The notes under the pieces are model-generated. The model saw nothing but the letters and a program-made list of their open reading frames with translations, searched no databases and was not told where the DNA came from. A DNA stretch of 64,000 nt from Mycobacterium colombiense (GTDB lineage Bacteria; Actinomycetota; Actinomycetes; Mycobacteriales; Mycobacteriaceae): contig NZ_LZKI01000005.1 of the NCBI RefSeq assembly GCF_001672755.1, positions 1 to 64,000 on the forward strand. The letters are read 5' to 3'. The translations under genes were made by a program, and so were the position numbers. Of the stretch, positions 20,841 to 29,591 are shown piece after piece. The stretch's first letter is position 1, and each line of letters starts with the position of its first letter.

Positions 20841-21478
20841 GGCTCGCTCACCACCCGATCGGTCGCGCCCGGCGAGGTGCGCACCGCGTGCAACCGCTGC
20901 GCGCAGGTGACCAGGCTGGCCACCGCCAGCACCCACATCGCGACCGGCAGCGCGGGCGGCCACGCAATGAACGGAAAGTCGGACACGCCCGCGCCGACGA
21001 GCACGATGATCAGCCGTTCCGGCCGTTCGATCAGGCCGCCGTCGCCGCGCAGTCCGCTGGCTTCGGCGCGGGCCTTGATGTAGGAGGTCACCTGCGAGGT
21101 GACCAGGCAGATCAACGTGGCGGCCGCCAGCAGCTTATCGTGCAGGCCGAAGACGATCCACCACAGCAGCCCGCAGAACACGGCGCCGTCGCTGACCCGG
21201 TCGCAGGTGGCGTCCAGCACCGCGCCGAACCGGGTGCCGCCGCCGCGTTCCCGGGCCATCGCCCCGTCGAGCATGTCGAAGAGGACGAAGAACCAGACCA
21301 CCAGCGTGCCGGCGAACAGCTTGCCCATCGGGAACAGCGTGAGCGCCCCGGCCACCGCGACGACGGTGCCCAGGATGGTGACGACGTCGGGGGTCAGTCC
21401 CAGCCGCAGGCATGCCCGTGCGGTCGGGGTGGTCAGCCGCGCGAACGCCGCCCGCGACAGGAACGGCACTTTGCTCAT
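20837..21478 (-). CDS. pgsA1: Phosphatidylinositol phosphate synthase (PgsA1)
   Basis: 213-residue CDP-alcohol phosphatidyltransferase that joins CDP-diacylglycerol and inositol 3-phosphate, supplying the PI anchor for PimA. The eight-residue signature D-G-x2-A-R-x8-G-x3-D-x3-D is complete in the segment LDGAMARERGGGTRFGAVLD and the following ATCD. About six membrane segments are predicted by eye. Start ATG 21478 overlaps the HIT protein stop (ATGA). Position between the HIT gene and patA is the standard mycobacterial arrangement. Confidence 0.96.
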   Translation of the reverse strand: MSKVPFLSRAAFARLTTPTARACLRLGLTPDVVTILGTVVAVAGALTLFPMGKLFAGTLVVWFFVLFDMLDGAMARERGGGTRFGAVLDATCDRVSDGAVFCGLLWWIVFGLHDKLLAAATLICLVTSQVTSYIKARAEASGLRGDGGLIERPERLIIVLVGAGVSDFPFIAWPPALPVAMWVLAVASLVTCAQRLHAVRTSPGATDRVVSEP

Positions 21479-22056
21479 GGTTGCTTTGTCCACTCCGTGG
21501 CCAGCAGCTGGCGGGTCTCGCGCAGCAACTGCGGGATCACCTTCGACCCGCCGATGATGGTGATGAAGTTCGCGTCGCCACCCCAGCGCGGCACCACGTG
21601 CACGTGCAGGTGTTCGGCAAGCGAGCCCCCGGCCGACGTCCCGAGGTTCAGGCCGACGTTGAAACCGTGCGGCCGCGAGACGTTCTTGATGACGCGAATC
21701 GCCTTCTGAATGAAGGACATCAGCTCCGCGCTTTCCGGGTCGGTCAGGTCCTCGAGCTCGGAGACCCGGCGGTAGGGCACCACCATCAGGTGCCCCGGGT
21801 TGTAGGGGTAGAGATTGAGCACGGCGTAGACGAGCTCGCCGCGGGCGACCACCAAACCGTCTTCGTCGGTGAGGTGCGGAATGTCGGTGAACGGCTGCTC
21901 GGTCTTGCCGTTGTCGCGCTTCGTCGGCGCTTCGGCCAGATAGGTCATCCGGTACGGCGTCCACAGCCGCTGCAGGTGATCCTCCTCGCCGACCCCCCTG
22001 TCCAGGATGGTGTCGTCGGCGCCCCGCTCGACTGGTTCGCGATCACTCACGGTCAC
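21475..22056 (-). CDS. HIT family nucleotide hydrolase/phosphorylase (Ap4A-type, Rv2613c-like)
   Basis: 193-residue histidine-triad protein. The triad is [10 protein letters not shown], and [17 protein letters not shown] is the usual upstream block. The M. tuberculosis relative Rv2613c is known to phosphorolyse diadenosine tetraphosphate. Start: GTG 22056 overlaps the thrS stop by four bases; a GTG two codons later (MSDRE) is equally plausible. It links thrS to the PIM genes in one overlapping operon. Confidence 0.93.
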   Translation of the reverse strand: MTVSDREPVERGADDTILDRGVGEEDHLQRLWTPYRMTYLAEAPTKRDNGKTEQPFTDIPHLTDEDGLVVARGELVYAVLNLYPYNPGHLMVVPYRRVSELEDLTDPESAELMSFIQKAIRVIKNVSRPHGFNVGLNLGTSAGGSLAEHLHVHVVPRWGGDANFITIIGGSKVIPQLLRETRQLLATEWTKQP

Positions 22057-24107
22057 TCACCACTTGACACTTTCACGAGTTCGGCTGTGGGCACGGAGTT
22101 CTCACGATCGGCGATCCACTTCACGATCGCATCGACCGCGCTGTCGCGGGGCACGCCGTTGATCTGCGTTCGGTCACCGAAACGGAAGCTGACCGCGCCG
22201 GCCTGCACGTCGCGGTCACCGGCCAGCAACATGAACGGCACCCGCTGGGCGGTGTGGTTGACGATCTTCTTGGCCATCCGGTCGTCGCTGGAGTCGACCT
22301 CGACCCGCACACCGTGCGATTTGAGTTGTGCGGCAATGCTTTCCAGGTATTCCACGTGCTCGTCGGCGACCGGGATGCCCACCGCCTGCACCGGCGCCAG
22401 CCACGCCGGGAAGGCTCCCGCGTAGTGCTCGGTGAGGATGCCGAAGAACCGCTCGATCGACCCGAACAGCGCCCGGTGGATCAGCACCGGCCGCTGCCGC
22501 GACCCGTCGGACGCGGTGTATTCCAGCTCGAATCGGTCCGGCATGTTGAAGTCGAGCTGAATGGTCGACATCTGCCAGCTGCGACCCAGCGCGTCCTTGA
22601 CCTGCACCGAGATCTTCGGGCCATAGAACGCCGCGCCACCGGGGTCGGGTACGAAATGCAACCCGGAGGCCTCGGCGACCTCCCGCAGGACTTCGGTGGC
22701 CTCGTCCCACATCTCGTCGGAGCCCGAATACTTCTCCGGGTCCTTGGTGGACAGCTCCAGGTAGAAGTCGTTGAGCCCGTAGTCGGCCAGCAGATCGAGC
22801 ACGAAGCGCAGCAGCGAGGTCAGCTCGTCGCGCATCTGCTCTCGCGTGCAGTAGATGTGGGCATCGTCCTGAGTCATGCCGCGGACCCGGGTCAGCCCGT
22901 GCACCACGCCCGACTTCTCGTAGCGGTACACGCTGCCGAACTCGAAGAGCCGCAACGGAAGTTCGCGATACGACCGGCCGCGCGACCGGTAGATCAGGTG
23001 GTGCATCGGGCAGTTCATCGGCTTCAGGTAGTAGTCCTGCCCCGGCTTGCGCACCGTCCCGTCCGCGTTGAACTCCGCGTCGAGGTGCATGGGCGGGTAC
23101 ATGCCGTCGGCGTACCACTCGAGGTGGCCCGAGGTGATGTACAGCTGCTCCTTGGTGATGTGCGGGGTATTGACGAACTCGTACCCGGCCTCGATGTGCT
23201 TGCGCCGCGAGTACTCTTCCAGCTCGCGACGGATGATGCCGCCCTTGGGATGGAAAACCGCCAGGCCGGAACCGATTTCGTCGGGAAAGCTGAACAGGTC
23301 CAGCTCGACGCCCAGCCTGCGGTGGTCGCGGCGCTGCGCCTCCTCGAGCAGCTCCATGTGCTTGTCCAGCGCCTCCTGTGACTCCCAGGCGGTGCCGTAG
23401 ATGCGTTGCAGGCTGGCGTTGCTCTGGTCGCCGCGCCAGTAGGCGGCCGAGCTGCGGGTCAGCTTGAACGCCGGGATGTGCTTGGTGGTCGGGATGTGCG
23501 GGCCGCGGCACAGGTCACCCCAAACCCGTTGCCGGGTACGGGGATTCAGGTTGTCGTAGGCGGTGAGCTCGTCGCCGCCTACCTCCATGACGTCGGGATC
23601 CCCGGACTTGTCGTCGACGAGTTCGAGCTTGTACGGCTCGTCGGCCAGCTCCGCGCGCGCCGCGTCCTTGGACTCGTAGACGCGCCGGTCGAACAGCTGT
23701 CCGTCCTTGACGATCTGGCGCATCCGCTTTTCCAGCTTGGTCAGGTCCTCCGGCGTGAACGGCTCGGTCACGTCGAAGTCGTAGTAGAACCCGTCGGTGA
23801 TCGGCGGCCCGATCCCCAATTTGGCGTGCGGGAACAGGTCCTGGACGGCTTGGGCGAGCACGTGTGCGGCAGAGTGCCGGATGACGCTGCGTCCCTCGTC
23901 GGTGTTGGCGGCCACGGGGACGACGTCGGCGTCGGCGTCGGGCGTCCAGCTCAGGTCCCGCAGTTTGCCGTCGACGTCGCGCACCACCACGATCGCGTCG
24001 GGCGTGCCCCGGCGCGGCAGCCCGGCTTCGCCCACCGCGGCGGCCGCGGTGGTCCCGGCAGGCACCCGGATCGGGGCTTGCGGGACGTCGTTGGCGGGGG
24101 CGCTCAT
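22053..24107 (-). CDS. thrS: Threonine-tRNA ligase
   Basis: 684-residue class II aminoacyl-tRNA synthetase. Order of domains: N-terminal TGS (about 10-85), editing domain with [11 protein letters not shown] (about 95-260), catalytic core with motif 2 region [13 protein letters not shown] and the zinc-site [10 protein letters not shown] cysteine and histidines, motif 3 [14 protein letters not shown], and the anticodon-binding domain (about 590-675). Start ATG 24107. First gene of the thrS-HIT-pgsA1-patA-pimA-Nudix unit. I looked for a T-box leader upstream and saw none; only about 100 bases separate it from the next gene. Confidence 0.97.
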   Translation of the reverse strand: MSAPANDVPQAPIRVPAGTTAAAAVGEAGLPRRGTPDAIVVVRDVDGKLRDLSWTPDADADVVPVAANTDEGRSVIRHSAAHVLAQAVQDLFPHAKLGIGPPITDGFYYDFDVTEPFTPEDLTKLEKRMRQIVKDGQLFDRRVYESKDAARAELADEPYKLELVDDKSGDPDVMEVGGDELTAYDNLNPRTRQRVWGDLCRGPHIPTTKHIPAFKLTRSSAAYWRGDQSNASLQRIYGTAWESQEALDKHMELLEEAQRRDHRRLGVELDLFSFPDEIGSGLAVFHPKGGIIRRELEEYSRRKHIEAGYEFVNTPHITKEQLYITSGHLEWYADGMYPPMHLDAEFNADGTVRKPGQDYYLKPMNCPMHHLIYRSRGRSYRELPLRLFEFGSVYRYEKSGVVHGLTRVRGMTQDDAHIYCTREQMRDELTSLLRFVLDLLADYGLNDFYLELSTKDPEKYSGSDEMWDEATEVLREVAEASGLHFVPDPGGAAFYGPKISVQVKDALGRSWQMSTIQLDFNMPDRFELEYTASDGSRQRPVLIHRALFGSIERFFGILTEHYAGAFPAWLAPVQAVGIPVADEHVEYLESIAAQLKSHGVRVEVDSSDDRMAKKIVNHTAQRVPFMLLAGDRDVQAGAVSFRFGDRTQINGVPRDSAVDAIVKWIADRENSVPTAELVKVSSGE

Positions 24108-24213
24108 GAGGCTGGTTCTCCAAGGGTCGAGTTCTCGATGATCGTTGCCATGCTATCGGGGCGGACCTCGAAGAACCCCAAGGCATCAAGGCTCGGGGCG
24201 CCGCCGCTAGCGC

Positions 24214-24837
24214 TCAGGGCTGGCCAGGCTTGAGCCGTACGAACAGCGCGTCGGCTTCGGTCAGCAACTGATCGCCGTCGGTCAACCGGCCCGACACGAA
24301 GATCTTGCGCCCGTCCACCCGGTCGATGCCCGCGTCGAACTGCAGTTCCTTTTCCACCGGGACGATGTGGCGGTAGTCAATCTTGAGGTATGCGGTGCGC
24401 TGCCGTGGGTTGCCGGTGAGCACCGACGCCGACAACCCGAGGATGGAGTCGAACAGCATCCCCAGCGCGCCGCCGTGCACGGCGCCGTTGCGGCCGAGGT
24501 GGAACCGGGCGAAGCGGGCCTGGCCGTGGATGCGGCCGTCCTCGCCCTTGTGCGCCGACATCGGGATCGTCAGGATGTTGCCGCGCATCGGCAGGTCCAT
24601 CCGCCGGCCCGACGGGGACGCCCACTCGTCGGCGTCGAACGGCGCCAGCAGCGCCGACACCTTCTCCAGCAGGTCAGCGGCCTCGGTGATCACCTCGTCG
24701 GGTGCGTCGGCGGCCCGGGCGTGGTCCTGCAACGAGCGCACGGCGTCGATGAACCTGCCGTAGTCGGGCCCGCCCTTGGTCGTCGGTTCCGGCGGGTTGA
24801 ACCCGCCGCCGGGGTGTCGCTGATGTTCGGCCACCAC
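24214..24837 (-). CDS. PaaI-type hotdog thioesterase
   Basis: 207-residue protein with a single hotdog domain in the C-terminal two thirds: GRNGAVHGGALGMLFDSILG is the thioesterase signature, followed by AYLKIDYRHIVPVEKEL and GRKIFVSGRL. The N-terminal 80 residues are helical (LQDHARAADAPDEVITEAADLLEKV). Probably hydrolyses an acyl-CoA; substrate unknown. It lies 107 bases from thrS on the same strand and 40 bases from the aldo/keto reductase gene upstream. Confidence 0.85.
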   Translation of the reverse strand: MVAEHQRHPGGGFNPPEPTTKGGPDYGRFIDAVRSLQDHARAADAPDEVITEAADLLEKVSALLAPFDADEWASPSGRRMDLPMRGNILTIPMSAHKGEDGRIHGQARFARFHLGRNGAVHGGALGMLFDSILGLSASVLTGNPRQRTAYLKIDYRHIVPVEKELQFDAGIDRVDGRKIFVSGRLTDGDQLLTEADALFVRLKPGQP

Positions 24838-24876
24838 AACACCGTATTGCCCGGCGGACGGGCTTTCGCGCGGTGG

Positions 24877-25761
24877 TTATGCGGGCTGCTGCGCCCCGGC
24901 GGCGGACAGCGTTTCGAATTCGTCGTCGGACAGCTCGATCTGGGCGGCGGCGACGTTTTCCTCCAGGTGCGCGACCTTGGACGTACCCGGGATCGGCACC
25001 ATCACCGGCGAGCGCTTCAGCAACCACGCCAACGCCAACTGCGACGGCGACGCGTCGTGGTCGGCGGCGATGCGCTGCAGCGGGCCGTCGGGGGCGGCCA
25101 GCGGCCCGGCGGCCAGCGGGAACCACGGGATGAAGCCGATGCCCTGTTTGGTCGCGGCGTCCAGCAGCGGCTCGGCGCCACGGGCCGTCAGGTTGTACAT
25201 GTTCTGCACCGACACGATCTCGGTGATGCGCAGGGCCGCGTTCAGCTGGTCGACGTCGATCTCGGACAGGCCGATGTGGCGGATCTTGCCCTCGTTCTTC
25301 AGGGTGAGCAGCTCGCCCACCTGATCCTCCATCGGGAAGTTCGAGTCGATGCGGTGCAGCTGGAACAGATCGATGGTGTCCACGCCCAGCCGGCGCAGGC
25401 TCATCTCGCATTCCTGGCGCAGGTAGCTCGGATTGCCCAACGGAATCCAGATGTCCGGGCCGGTGCGCAGCAGACCCGCCTTGGTGGCGATCACCAGGCC
25501 GTCGTAGGGATGCAGCGCCTCGCGGATGATGTCCTCGGACACGTAGGGGCCGTAGGAGTCGGCGGTGTCGATGAAGTTCACGCCGAGCTCGACGGCCCGG
25601 CGCAGCACCCGGACGCATTCGGCACGGTCGTCGGGCGGGCCCCACACGCCCTTCGCCGTCAGGCGCATGGCGCCGAAGCCGAGTCGGTTGACGGTCAAGT
25701 CGCCGCCGAAGGTGAAAGTTCCGGAGGCACCTGCAACGGTTTTCGAGTTTTCTGCGGTCAC
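24877..25761 (-). CDS. Aldo/keto reductase
   Basis: 294-residue NADPH-dependent aldo/keto reductase with a TIM-barrel fold. The catalytic tetrad is visible: Asp and Tyr in FIDTADSYGPY, Lys in VIATKAGLL, His in FQLHRID. The C-terminal NADP site IPGTSKVAHLEENV is present. Start chosen at GTG 25761 (MTAENSKTV); the open frame extends to 25809 but overlaps the likely promoter of the divergent DUF1990 gene 58 bases away. Substrate unknown. Confidence 0.88.
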   Translation of the reverse strand: MTAENSKTVAGASGTFTFGGDLTVNRLGFGAMRLTAKGVWGPPDDRAECVRVLRRAVELGVNFIDTADSYGPYVSEDIIREALHPYDGLVIATKAGLLRTGPDIWIPLGNPSYLRQECEMSLRRLGVDTIDLFQLHRIDSNFPMEDQVGELLTLKNEGKIRHIGLSEIDVDQLNAALRITEIVSVQNMYNLTARGAEPLLDAATKQGIGFIPWFPLAAGPLAAPDGPLQRIAADHDASPSQLALAWLLKRSPVMVPIPGTSKVAHLEENVAAAQIELSDDEFETLSAAGAQQPA

Positions 25762-25818
25762 TGTTACGACCGTACGCGCCACATGCGGCCGCGCATCCCG
25801 GCGTGGCAAGCTGAGCAG

Positions 25819-26319
25819 GTGGACCTACGAGCGCTCGAGGAACTCCCCCTGACCTACGCCGAAGTGGGGGCGACGGCCTCCGGCGAACTGCCCGCCGGCT
25901 ACGACCATCAACACGCCGAGCGCCAAATCGGCACGGGCGAACAGCGTTTCGAGCAAGCCGCTGCCGCAGTCATGCGCTGGGGCATGCAGCGCGGGTCCGG
26001 GCTGCGGGTGCAGGCCAGTTCGGAGATCGCCGTCGTCGACGCGGTGGTGGTGGTGAAGATGGGCTTTCTGCCGGCGCCCTGTCGGGTCGTCTACGTCGTC
26101 GACGAGCCCGACGTCCGCGGCTTCGGGTACGGCACCCTGCCGGGACACCCGGAGTCCGGCGAGGAACGCTTCGTGGTTCGCCGCGACCCGGCGACCTCGG
26201 CCGTGTACGCGGAGGTGTCCGCCTTCTCCCGGCCCGCGACCTGGTGGAGCAAGGCCGGCGGCCCGGTGGTGAAGGTGGGTCAGCGCCTGATCGCCAAGCG
26301 CTACCTGCGCGCGGTCTGA
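25819..26319 (+). CDS. DUF1990 family protein
   Basis: 166-residue protein of the DUF1990 family, which is common in actinobacteria and of unknown function. The family N-terminus LPLTYAEVGATASGELPAGY and the block VVYVVDEP with GFGYGTLPGHPESGEERF are clear. Start GTG 25819 is chosen because the family begins just before LPLTY; ATG at 25783 is possible. Divergent from the aldo/keto reductase. Confidence 0.83.
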   Translation: MDLRALEELPLTYAEVGATASGELPAGYDHQHAERQIGTGEQRFEQAAAAVMRWGMQRGSGLRVQASSEIAVVDAVVVVKMGFLPAPCRVVYVVDEPDVRGFGYGTLPGHPESGEERFVVRRDPATSAVYAEVSAFSRPATWWSKAGGPVVKVGQRLIAKRYLRAV

Positions 26320-26370
26320 CGGCTCACGCGCCGCGACGCCGTAGAAGCCGGGACCGGTGTGGCGTCGTGC

Positions 26371-27327
26371 TTACGCCCGGCCGCCGGTAGGTCCCCAGCG
26401 GGAGAGCAATCCCGCGGCGCCCGTGCACATCTCGTCGATGACATCGGCCACCGACGCATCGTTGCGGATCATCCCGACGCCCTGCCCGGCGTCCACCGGC
26501 GCGATCCGGTGGTCCCCGGCGGCGATGGCGGCGGCCAGCTCGTCGCAGGCCCCCGCGTCCAGCGCCTCCTCGTGGCCCGTCCAGTGCTCCACGAAGTCGT
26601 TGGCCAACACCCGCGACGGGAACCGCGCCGGCCAGGGCAGCCCCTTGGCGACGTCGAAGACCCGGGTGACCGCGGTGTCGGTTTCGGTCGCCGTGACCAG
26701 GGCACGACGGCCGGTGTCACCGGTAAGCGCCTCCGGGCATGCCGACAGCCGGGTGCCCACCCACGCTCCGCTTGCACCGGCCGCCAGCACCGCGGCCAGG
26801 CTGCGCGCCGAGGCGACACCGCCGCCGGCCAGCACCGGGACTGAGACGGCGTCCAAAACGGCGTCCAGCATCGGCAGCAGCCCCAACTTGTCCTCGCCGT
26901 GCCCGCCGCCCTCGGACCCGCGCGCCACCAGGATGTCGACGCCGGCGTCGACGGCCTGGCGTGCCCCGGCGCTATCGTAAACCTGTGTGACGGTAGGGAT
27001 TCCGGCGTCATGCGCCTTGGCGACCCACGACCATTCGGTGCCGAAACTGACCGACAGCAGGGCGGGTCGGGCGGCCAGCGCGTCCTCGAGCAGGCCGGCC
27101 TCGTTGCGCATCACCCAGTCGACCATGCCGATGCCGAACCGCCCGTCGACGTGTCGTAGCTGCTCGGCGAGCAGCTCCCTGGTCGCGACGCTGCCCATGC
27201 CGACCATGCCGAGACCGCCGGCGGCGGTGACCGCCGCGGCCAGGCGGCCGCCGGCGACCCCGCCCATCGGCGCGTTGACGATGGGGACCTGCAGACCGAA
27301 ATTCTTTGACCAGGGCGTCGAGAGCAT
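26371..27327 (-). CDS. Nitronate monooxygenase-type flavoprotein
   Basis: 318-residue FMN-dependent TIM-barrel protein related to nitronate monooxygenase and enoyl reductase FabK. Visible: NAPMGGVAGGRLAAAVTAAGGLG at the N-terminus, DILVARGSEGGGHG (FMN phosphate site region) and PVLAGGGVASARSLAAVLAAGASGAWVGTR. Family enzymes oxidise alkyl nitronates; the physiological substrate is not known. The cupin gene is six bases upstream of its start on the same strand, so the two are probably co-transcribed. Confidence 0.9.
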   Translation of the reverse strand: MLSTPWSKNFGLQVPIVNAPMGGVAGGRLAAAVTAAGGLGMVGMGSVATRELLAEQLRHVDGRFGIGMVDWVMRNEAGLLEDALAARPALLSVSFGTEWSWVAKAHDAGIPTVTQVYDSAGARQAVDAGVDILVARGSEGGGHGEDKLGLLPMLDAVLDAVSVPVLAGGGVASARSLAAVLAAGASGAWVGTRLSACPEALTGDTGRRALVTATETDTAVTRVFDVAKGLPWPARFPSRVLANDFVEHWTGHEEALDAGACDELAAAIAAGDHRIAPVDAGQGVGMIRNDASVADVIDEMCTGAAGLLSRWGPTGGRA

Positions 27328-27333
27328 CGGCGG

Positions 27334-27678
27334 CTAGCGCGCAGAGGGAATCGTCTTCAGCACGGTCAGCAGGACCACCGAGTCCTCGACCGCGTGCAGG
27401 GCGTGACGTTCGGAAGGAATCGCGACGTATTCACCGGCCTTGCCGTCCCAGGCGTCGCCGCCGGTCGTCAGGCGCACGTGGCCCTGCAGCACCTGCAGCG
27501 TCGCCTCGCCGGGGCTGTCGTGTTCGGACAAGTCGTGACCGGCCAGCAGGGCCAGCACCGTCTGGCGAAGCTCATGGGTGTGACCGCCGTGGATGGTGTG
27601 GGCGGCCCGTCCGCTGTGCGATTGCTTGGCTTCGGCGATCTTTTCGGACGAGAGGTCGGTCAGCGAGATGGATTCCAT
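27334..27678 (-). CDS. Small cupin-domain protein
   Basis: 114-residue single-domain cupin. The first cupin motif reads AGHDLSEHDSPGEATLQVLQGHVRL and the second GEYVAIPSERHALHAVEDSVVLL; metal-ligand candidates are the histidines and glutamate in these motifs. Likely binds a metal and a small molecule; no specific function can be given. It precedes the nitronate monooxygenase-like gene by six bases. Confidence 0.82.
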   Translation of the reverse strand: MESISLTDLSSEKIAEAKQSHSGRAAHTIHGGHTHELRQTVLALLAGHDLSEHDSPGEATLQVLQGHVRLTTGGDAWDGKAGEYVAIPSERHALHAVEDSVVLLTVLKTIPSAR

Positions 27679-27727
27679 TGGGGGTCCTTCGGAGTTGCAA
27701 GGCCCGCACGGGCCTCGAGGGTTGCCG

Positions 27728-28153
27728 TTAACCGCTCAGTAGCAGTATCCCCGCTACGACGAGCCCAATGACTTTGACCGTCTCCAGGGCGACGTAGGCG
27801 TAGTGGGCGCGGGAGCGCGGTCCGTCCGATCCGGCGAGCACCTTGTCGGCACGACGGCTCAGTGCGGGACGCACCGCGACCAGCTGGATGGCCAACGCGG
27901 CCACGGCAACGGCGATCGCCACCGCGACGCCCCCCGGCGTCGGGCCGGCCACCACGATCGCCCCGATGACGAGCGCGAAGGCCACCTCGACGGTGTTGAG
28001 CGCGCGAAAGACCAGCCGCCCGATGCCGAGCCCGACCTGCAACGTCACATTGGGCGCCCGGAATTTCAGCGGGGCCTCCAGGAAGGAGATGGCGAGCACC
28101 ATGCCGAGCCAGATGAAGGTCAGCGCCACGGCAATCGCTGTGCCGGTGCTCAT
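27728..28153 (-). CDS. Conserved integral membrane protein
   Basis: 141-residue protein with four membrane segments (about 5-26, 46-66, 73-93, 120-140) and few charged residues outside loops; the loop FLEAPLKFRAPNVTLQVGLGIGR follows helix 1. I do not recognise the function. Start ATG 28153 overlaps the stop of the upstream helix-turn-helix regulator gene (ATGA), so the regulator and this protein are translationally coupled. Confidence 0.8.
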   Translation of the reverse strand: MSTGTAIAVALTFIWLGMVLAISFLEAPLKFRAPNVTLQVGLGIGRLVFRALNTVEVAFALVIGAIVVAGPTPGGVAVAIAVAVAALAIQLVAVRPALSRRADKVLAGSDGPRSRAHYAYVALETVKVIGLVVAGILLLSG

Positions 28154-28842
28154 TCGGCCGCCAGTGTCAGGTGGGCCAGACACAGATCCGGCTCGACGAA
28201 CGGGTCGAGCCGGTCCACCGAGACCGGCGCTCCCCAGGTTTCCATGGCGCCCTGCATGAGGCCCAGGTGCACCGGGCAGACAACGCTCGTCCGGTTTTCG
28301 GCCAATTCCAGGAAGGGGCAGTGCCGCAGGCCGACCTGCTGCTCGCCGTTGCTCACCCGGCGCTCGGGCGCGAAGCCGAGTTCGTCGAGCACGTCGATCA
28401 GGTGGGCGATGGCCTCTTCGGCGCCGTCGGCGTCGTCGGGCACCGGGTGCAGTTCGGCGTCCATCCTCTGCCCCCAGGCGCGTCCCGCGGCCAGGGCCTT
28501 GGGCCCGGGATCACGCTCGGCGGCGAAGGCCGCGGCCAAGATCTCGGCCAGCAGCCGATAGTGCCGCGTCCCGCCGCGATCCATCTGCCGGACCGCGCGA
28601 AACATCAACGGCGGACGCCCCGGCCCCTTCCGATCGAGTTCGACGCGTTCCACCTGCCCGTCAGCGACCAGGCCGTCGAGGTGGAAGCGAACGGTATTGG
28701 GGTGCACACTCAGCACGGCGGCGATGCCGGCGATGCTCATCGGATCCGGCGAGGCCCGCAGCAGCCGCATCACTGCGCGCCGCCGGCCGGCCGATTCCCC
28801 GGTTGACGGGTCCTGCGGCTTCTGGGGATTGTCGGATTTCAC
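28150..28842 (-). CDS. Cysteine-containing winged helix-turn-helix regulator (COG2345/SufR-like)
   Basis: 230-residue regulator. N-terminal winged helix (about residues 20-85): SIAGIAAVLSVHPNTVRFHLDGLVADGQVERV. The C-terminal domain carries LRHCPFLELA, TSVVCPVHLGLMQGAME and DLCLAHL, a cysteine/histidine set like that of SufR-type regulators that bind an iron-sulfur cluster. It sits directly upstream of a ferredoxin gene (24-base gap) on the same strand. A sensing role for iron-sulfur or redox status is plausible but inferred. Confidence 0.83.
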   Translation of the reverse strand: MKSDNPQKPQDPSTGESAGRRRAVMRLLRASPDPMSIAGIAAVLSVHPNTVRFHLDGLVADGQVERVELDRKGPGRPPLMFRAVRQMDRGGTRHYRLLAEILAAAFAAERDPGPKALAAGRAWGQRMDAELHPVPDDADGAEEAIAHLIDVLDELGFAPERRVSNGEQQVGLRHCPFLELAENRTSVVCPVHLGLMQGAMETWGAPVSVDRLDPFVEPDLCLAHLTLAAE

Positions 28843-28866
28843 AGGGGCCCTCCCGCTTCCAGTCCT

Positions 28867-29223
28867 TCACGCCCCGTCCGAATGGGTGGCACTGGGCTGG
28901 CCCGCCACCAGAGGTGTGTCGACGCCGAGCGGCCCGACCTTGCCGGCCCCACCCGGGGACCCGAGGGGGGCGTCGCGACCCGGCAGCGTTTCGGCGAAGA
29001 ACGCCTCATTGTCGGCCAGGTAGGGTTTGAGGTCCTCAGGCAGGTCATCTTCGTAGTAAATCGCTTCCACCGGACACACCGGTTCACACGCGCCGCAATC
29101 GACGCATTCGTCGGGATGAATGTAGAGCGCCCGACCGCCTTCGTAAATGCAATCGACGGGACACTCGTCGACGCAAGCGCGGTCCATCACATCGATGCAC
29201 GGCTTCCCGATCACGTAGGTCAT
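28867..29223 (-). CDS. fdxA: 7Fe ferredoxin (FdxA type)
   Basis: 118-residue ferredoxin. Cluster ligands are visible: C-x7-C-x3-CP in PCIDVMDRACVDECPVDC for the 3Fe-4S site, and C-x2-C-x2-C-x3-CP in ECVDCGACEPVCPVEA for the 4Fe-4S site. The C-terminal extension beyond residue 85 is Gly/Pro-rich. Acts as a low-potential electron carrier in the cytoplasm. Start ATG 29223. Its promoter region is shared with the divergent DUF2249 gene and contains an inverted repeat at 29233-29254. Confidence 0.93.
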   Translation of the reverse strand: MTYVIGKPCIDVMDRACVDECPVDCIYEGGRALYIHPDECVDCGACEPVCPVEAIYYEDDLPEDLKPYLADNEAFFAETLPGRDAPLGSPGGAGKVGPLGVDTPLVAGQPSATHSDGA

Positions 29224-29232
29224 GCGCTAGAG

Positions 29233-29254
29233 TTTACACAACATAACTTGTAAA
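29233..29254. promoter_or_regulatory. Candidate operator in the fdxA/DUF2249 divergent promoter
   Basis: TTTACA and TGTAAA form a perfect inverted repeat with a 10-base spacer, centred in the 56 bases between the two divergent start codons. The spacing of half-sites (16 bases start to start) suits a dimeric winged-helix regulator; the neighbouring COG2345 protein is the obvious candidate. Confidence 0.5.
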
Positions 29255-29279
29255 AAGTAGGGCAAAGGTCGGAGAACCC

Positions 29280-29591
29280 ATGGCCGCCAACGAACTTGAC
29301 GTACGCCGGCTGCGCAAGCCGGACAAGCACCCGAGGATCTTCGCAACCTACGCCGCGCTGCAGGTCGGCGAATCGTTCGTTCTGGTCAACAACCACGACC
29401 CCAAGCACCTGCACGACGAATTCGAGGCCGACTATCCGGGCGGCTACGACTGGGAGTATCTCGACAAAGGCCCCACCGTCTGGCGGATCCGGATCGGTAA
29501 ACTCATCGACACCCCACGCCCAGTGCGGCACCTCGGACATCTCGAGCTGGCCCTGGAGCCACTGGAAAGCTCTGCGCGGCAGGAGATCTGA
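29280..29591 (+). CDS. DUF2249 domain protein
   Basis: 103-residue DUF2249 protein, starting ELDVRRLRKPDKHPRIFATYAALQVGESFVLVNNHDPKHL and continuing with GGYDWEYLDKGPTVWRIRIGK, which is the family signature. DUF2249 domains often accompany hemerythrin and nitric-oxide-related genes, so a redox or NO-related role is possible; no activity is known. Start ATG 29280 behind a GGAGAA site. Its stop overlaps the start of the methyltransferase gene (TGATG). Confidence 0.88.
   Translation: MAANELDVRRLRKPDKHPRIFATYAALQVGESFVLVNNHDPKHLHDEFEADYPGGYDWEYLDKGPTVWRIRIGKLIDTPRPVRHLGHLELALEPLESSARQEI

Noticed and set aside
24108..24213. T-box riboswitch upstream of thrS
   Set aside because: Only about 100 bases are available and no T-box core (TGGGTGGTACC-like) or specifier hairpin is visible.
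28867..29223. fdxA as electron carrier for the Rieske dioxygenase
   Set aside because: It is 7 kb away, on the other strand, next to its own regulator, and is a 7Fe housekeeping-type ferredoxin.
29233..29254. DosR box upstream of fdxA
   Set aside because: The repeat is TTTACA/TGTAAA, unlike the GC-rich GGGACT...GTCCC dormancy-regulon motif.
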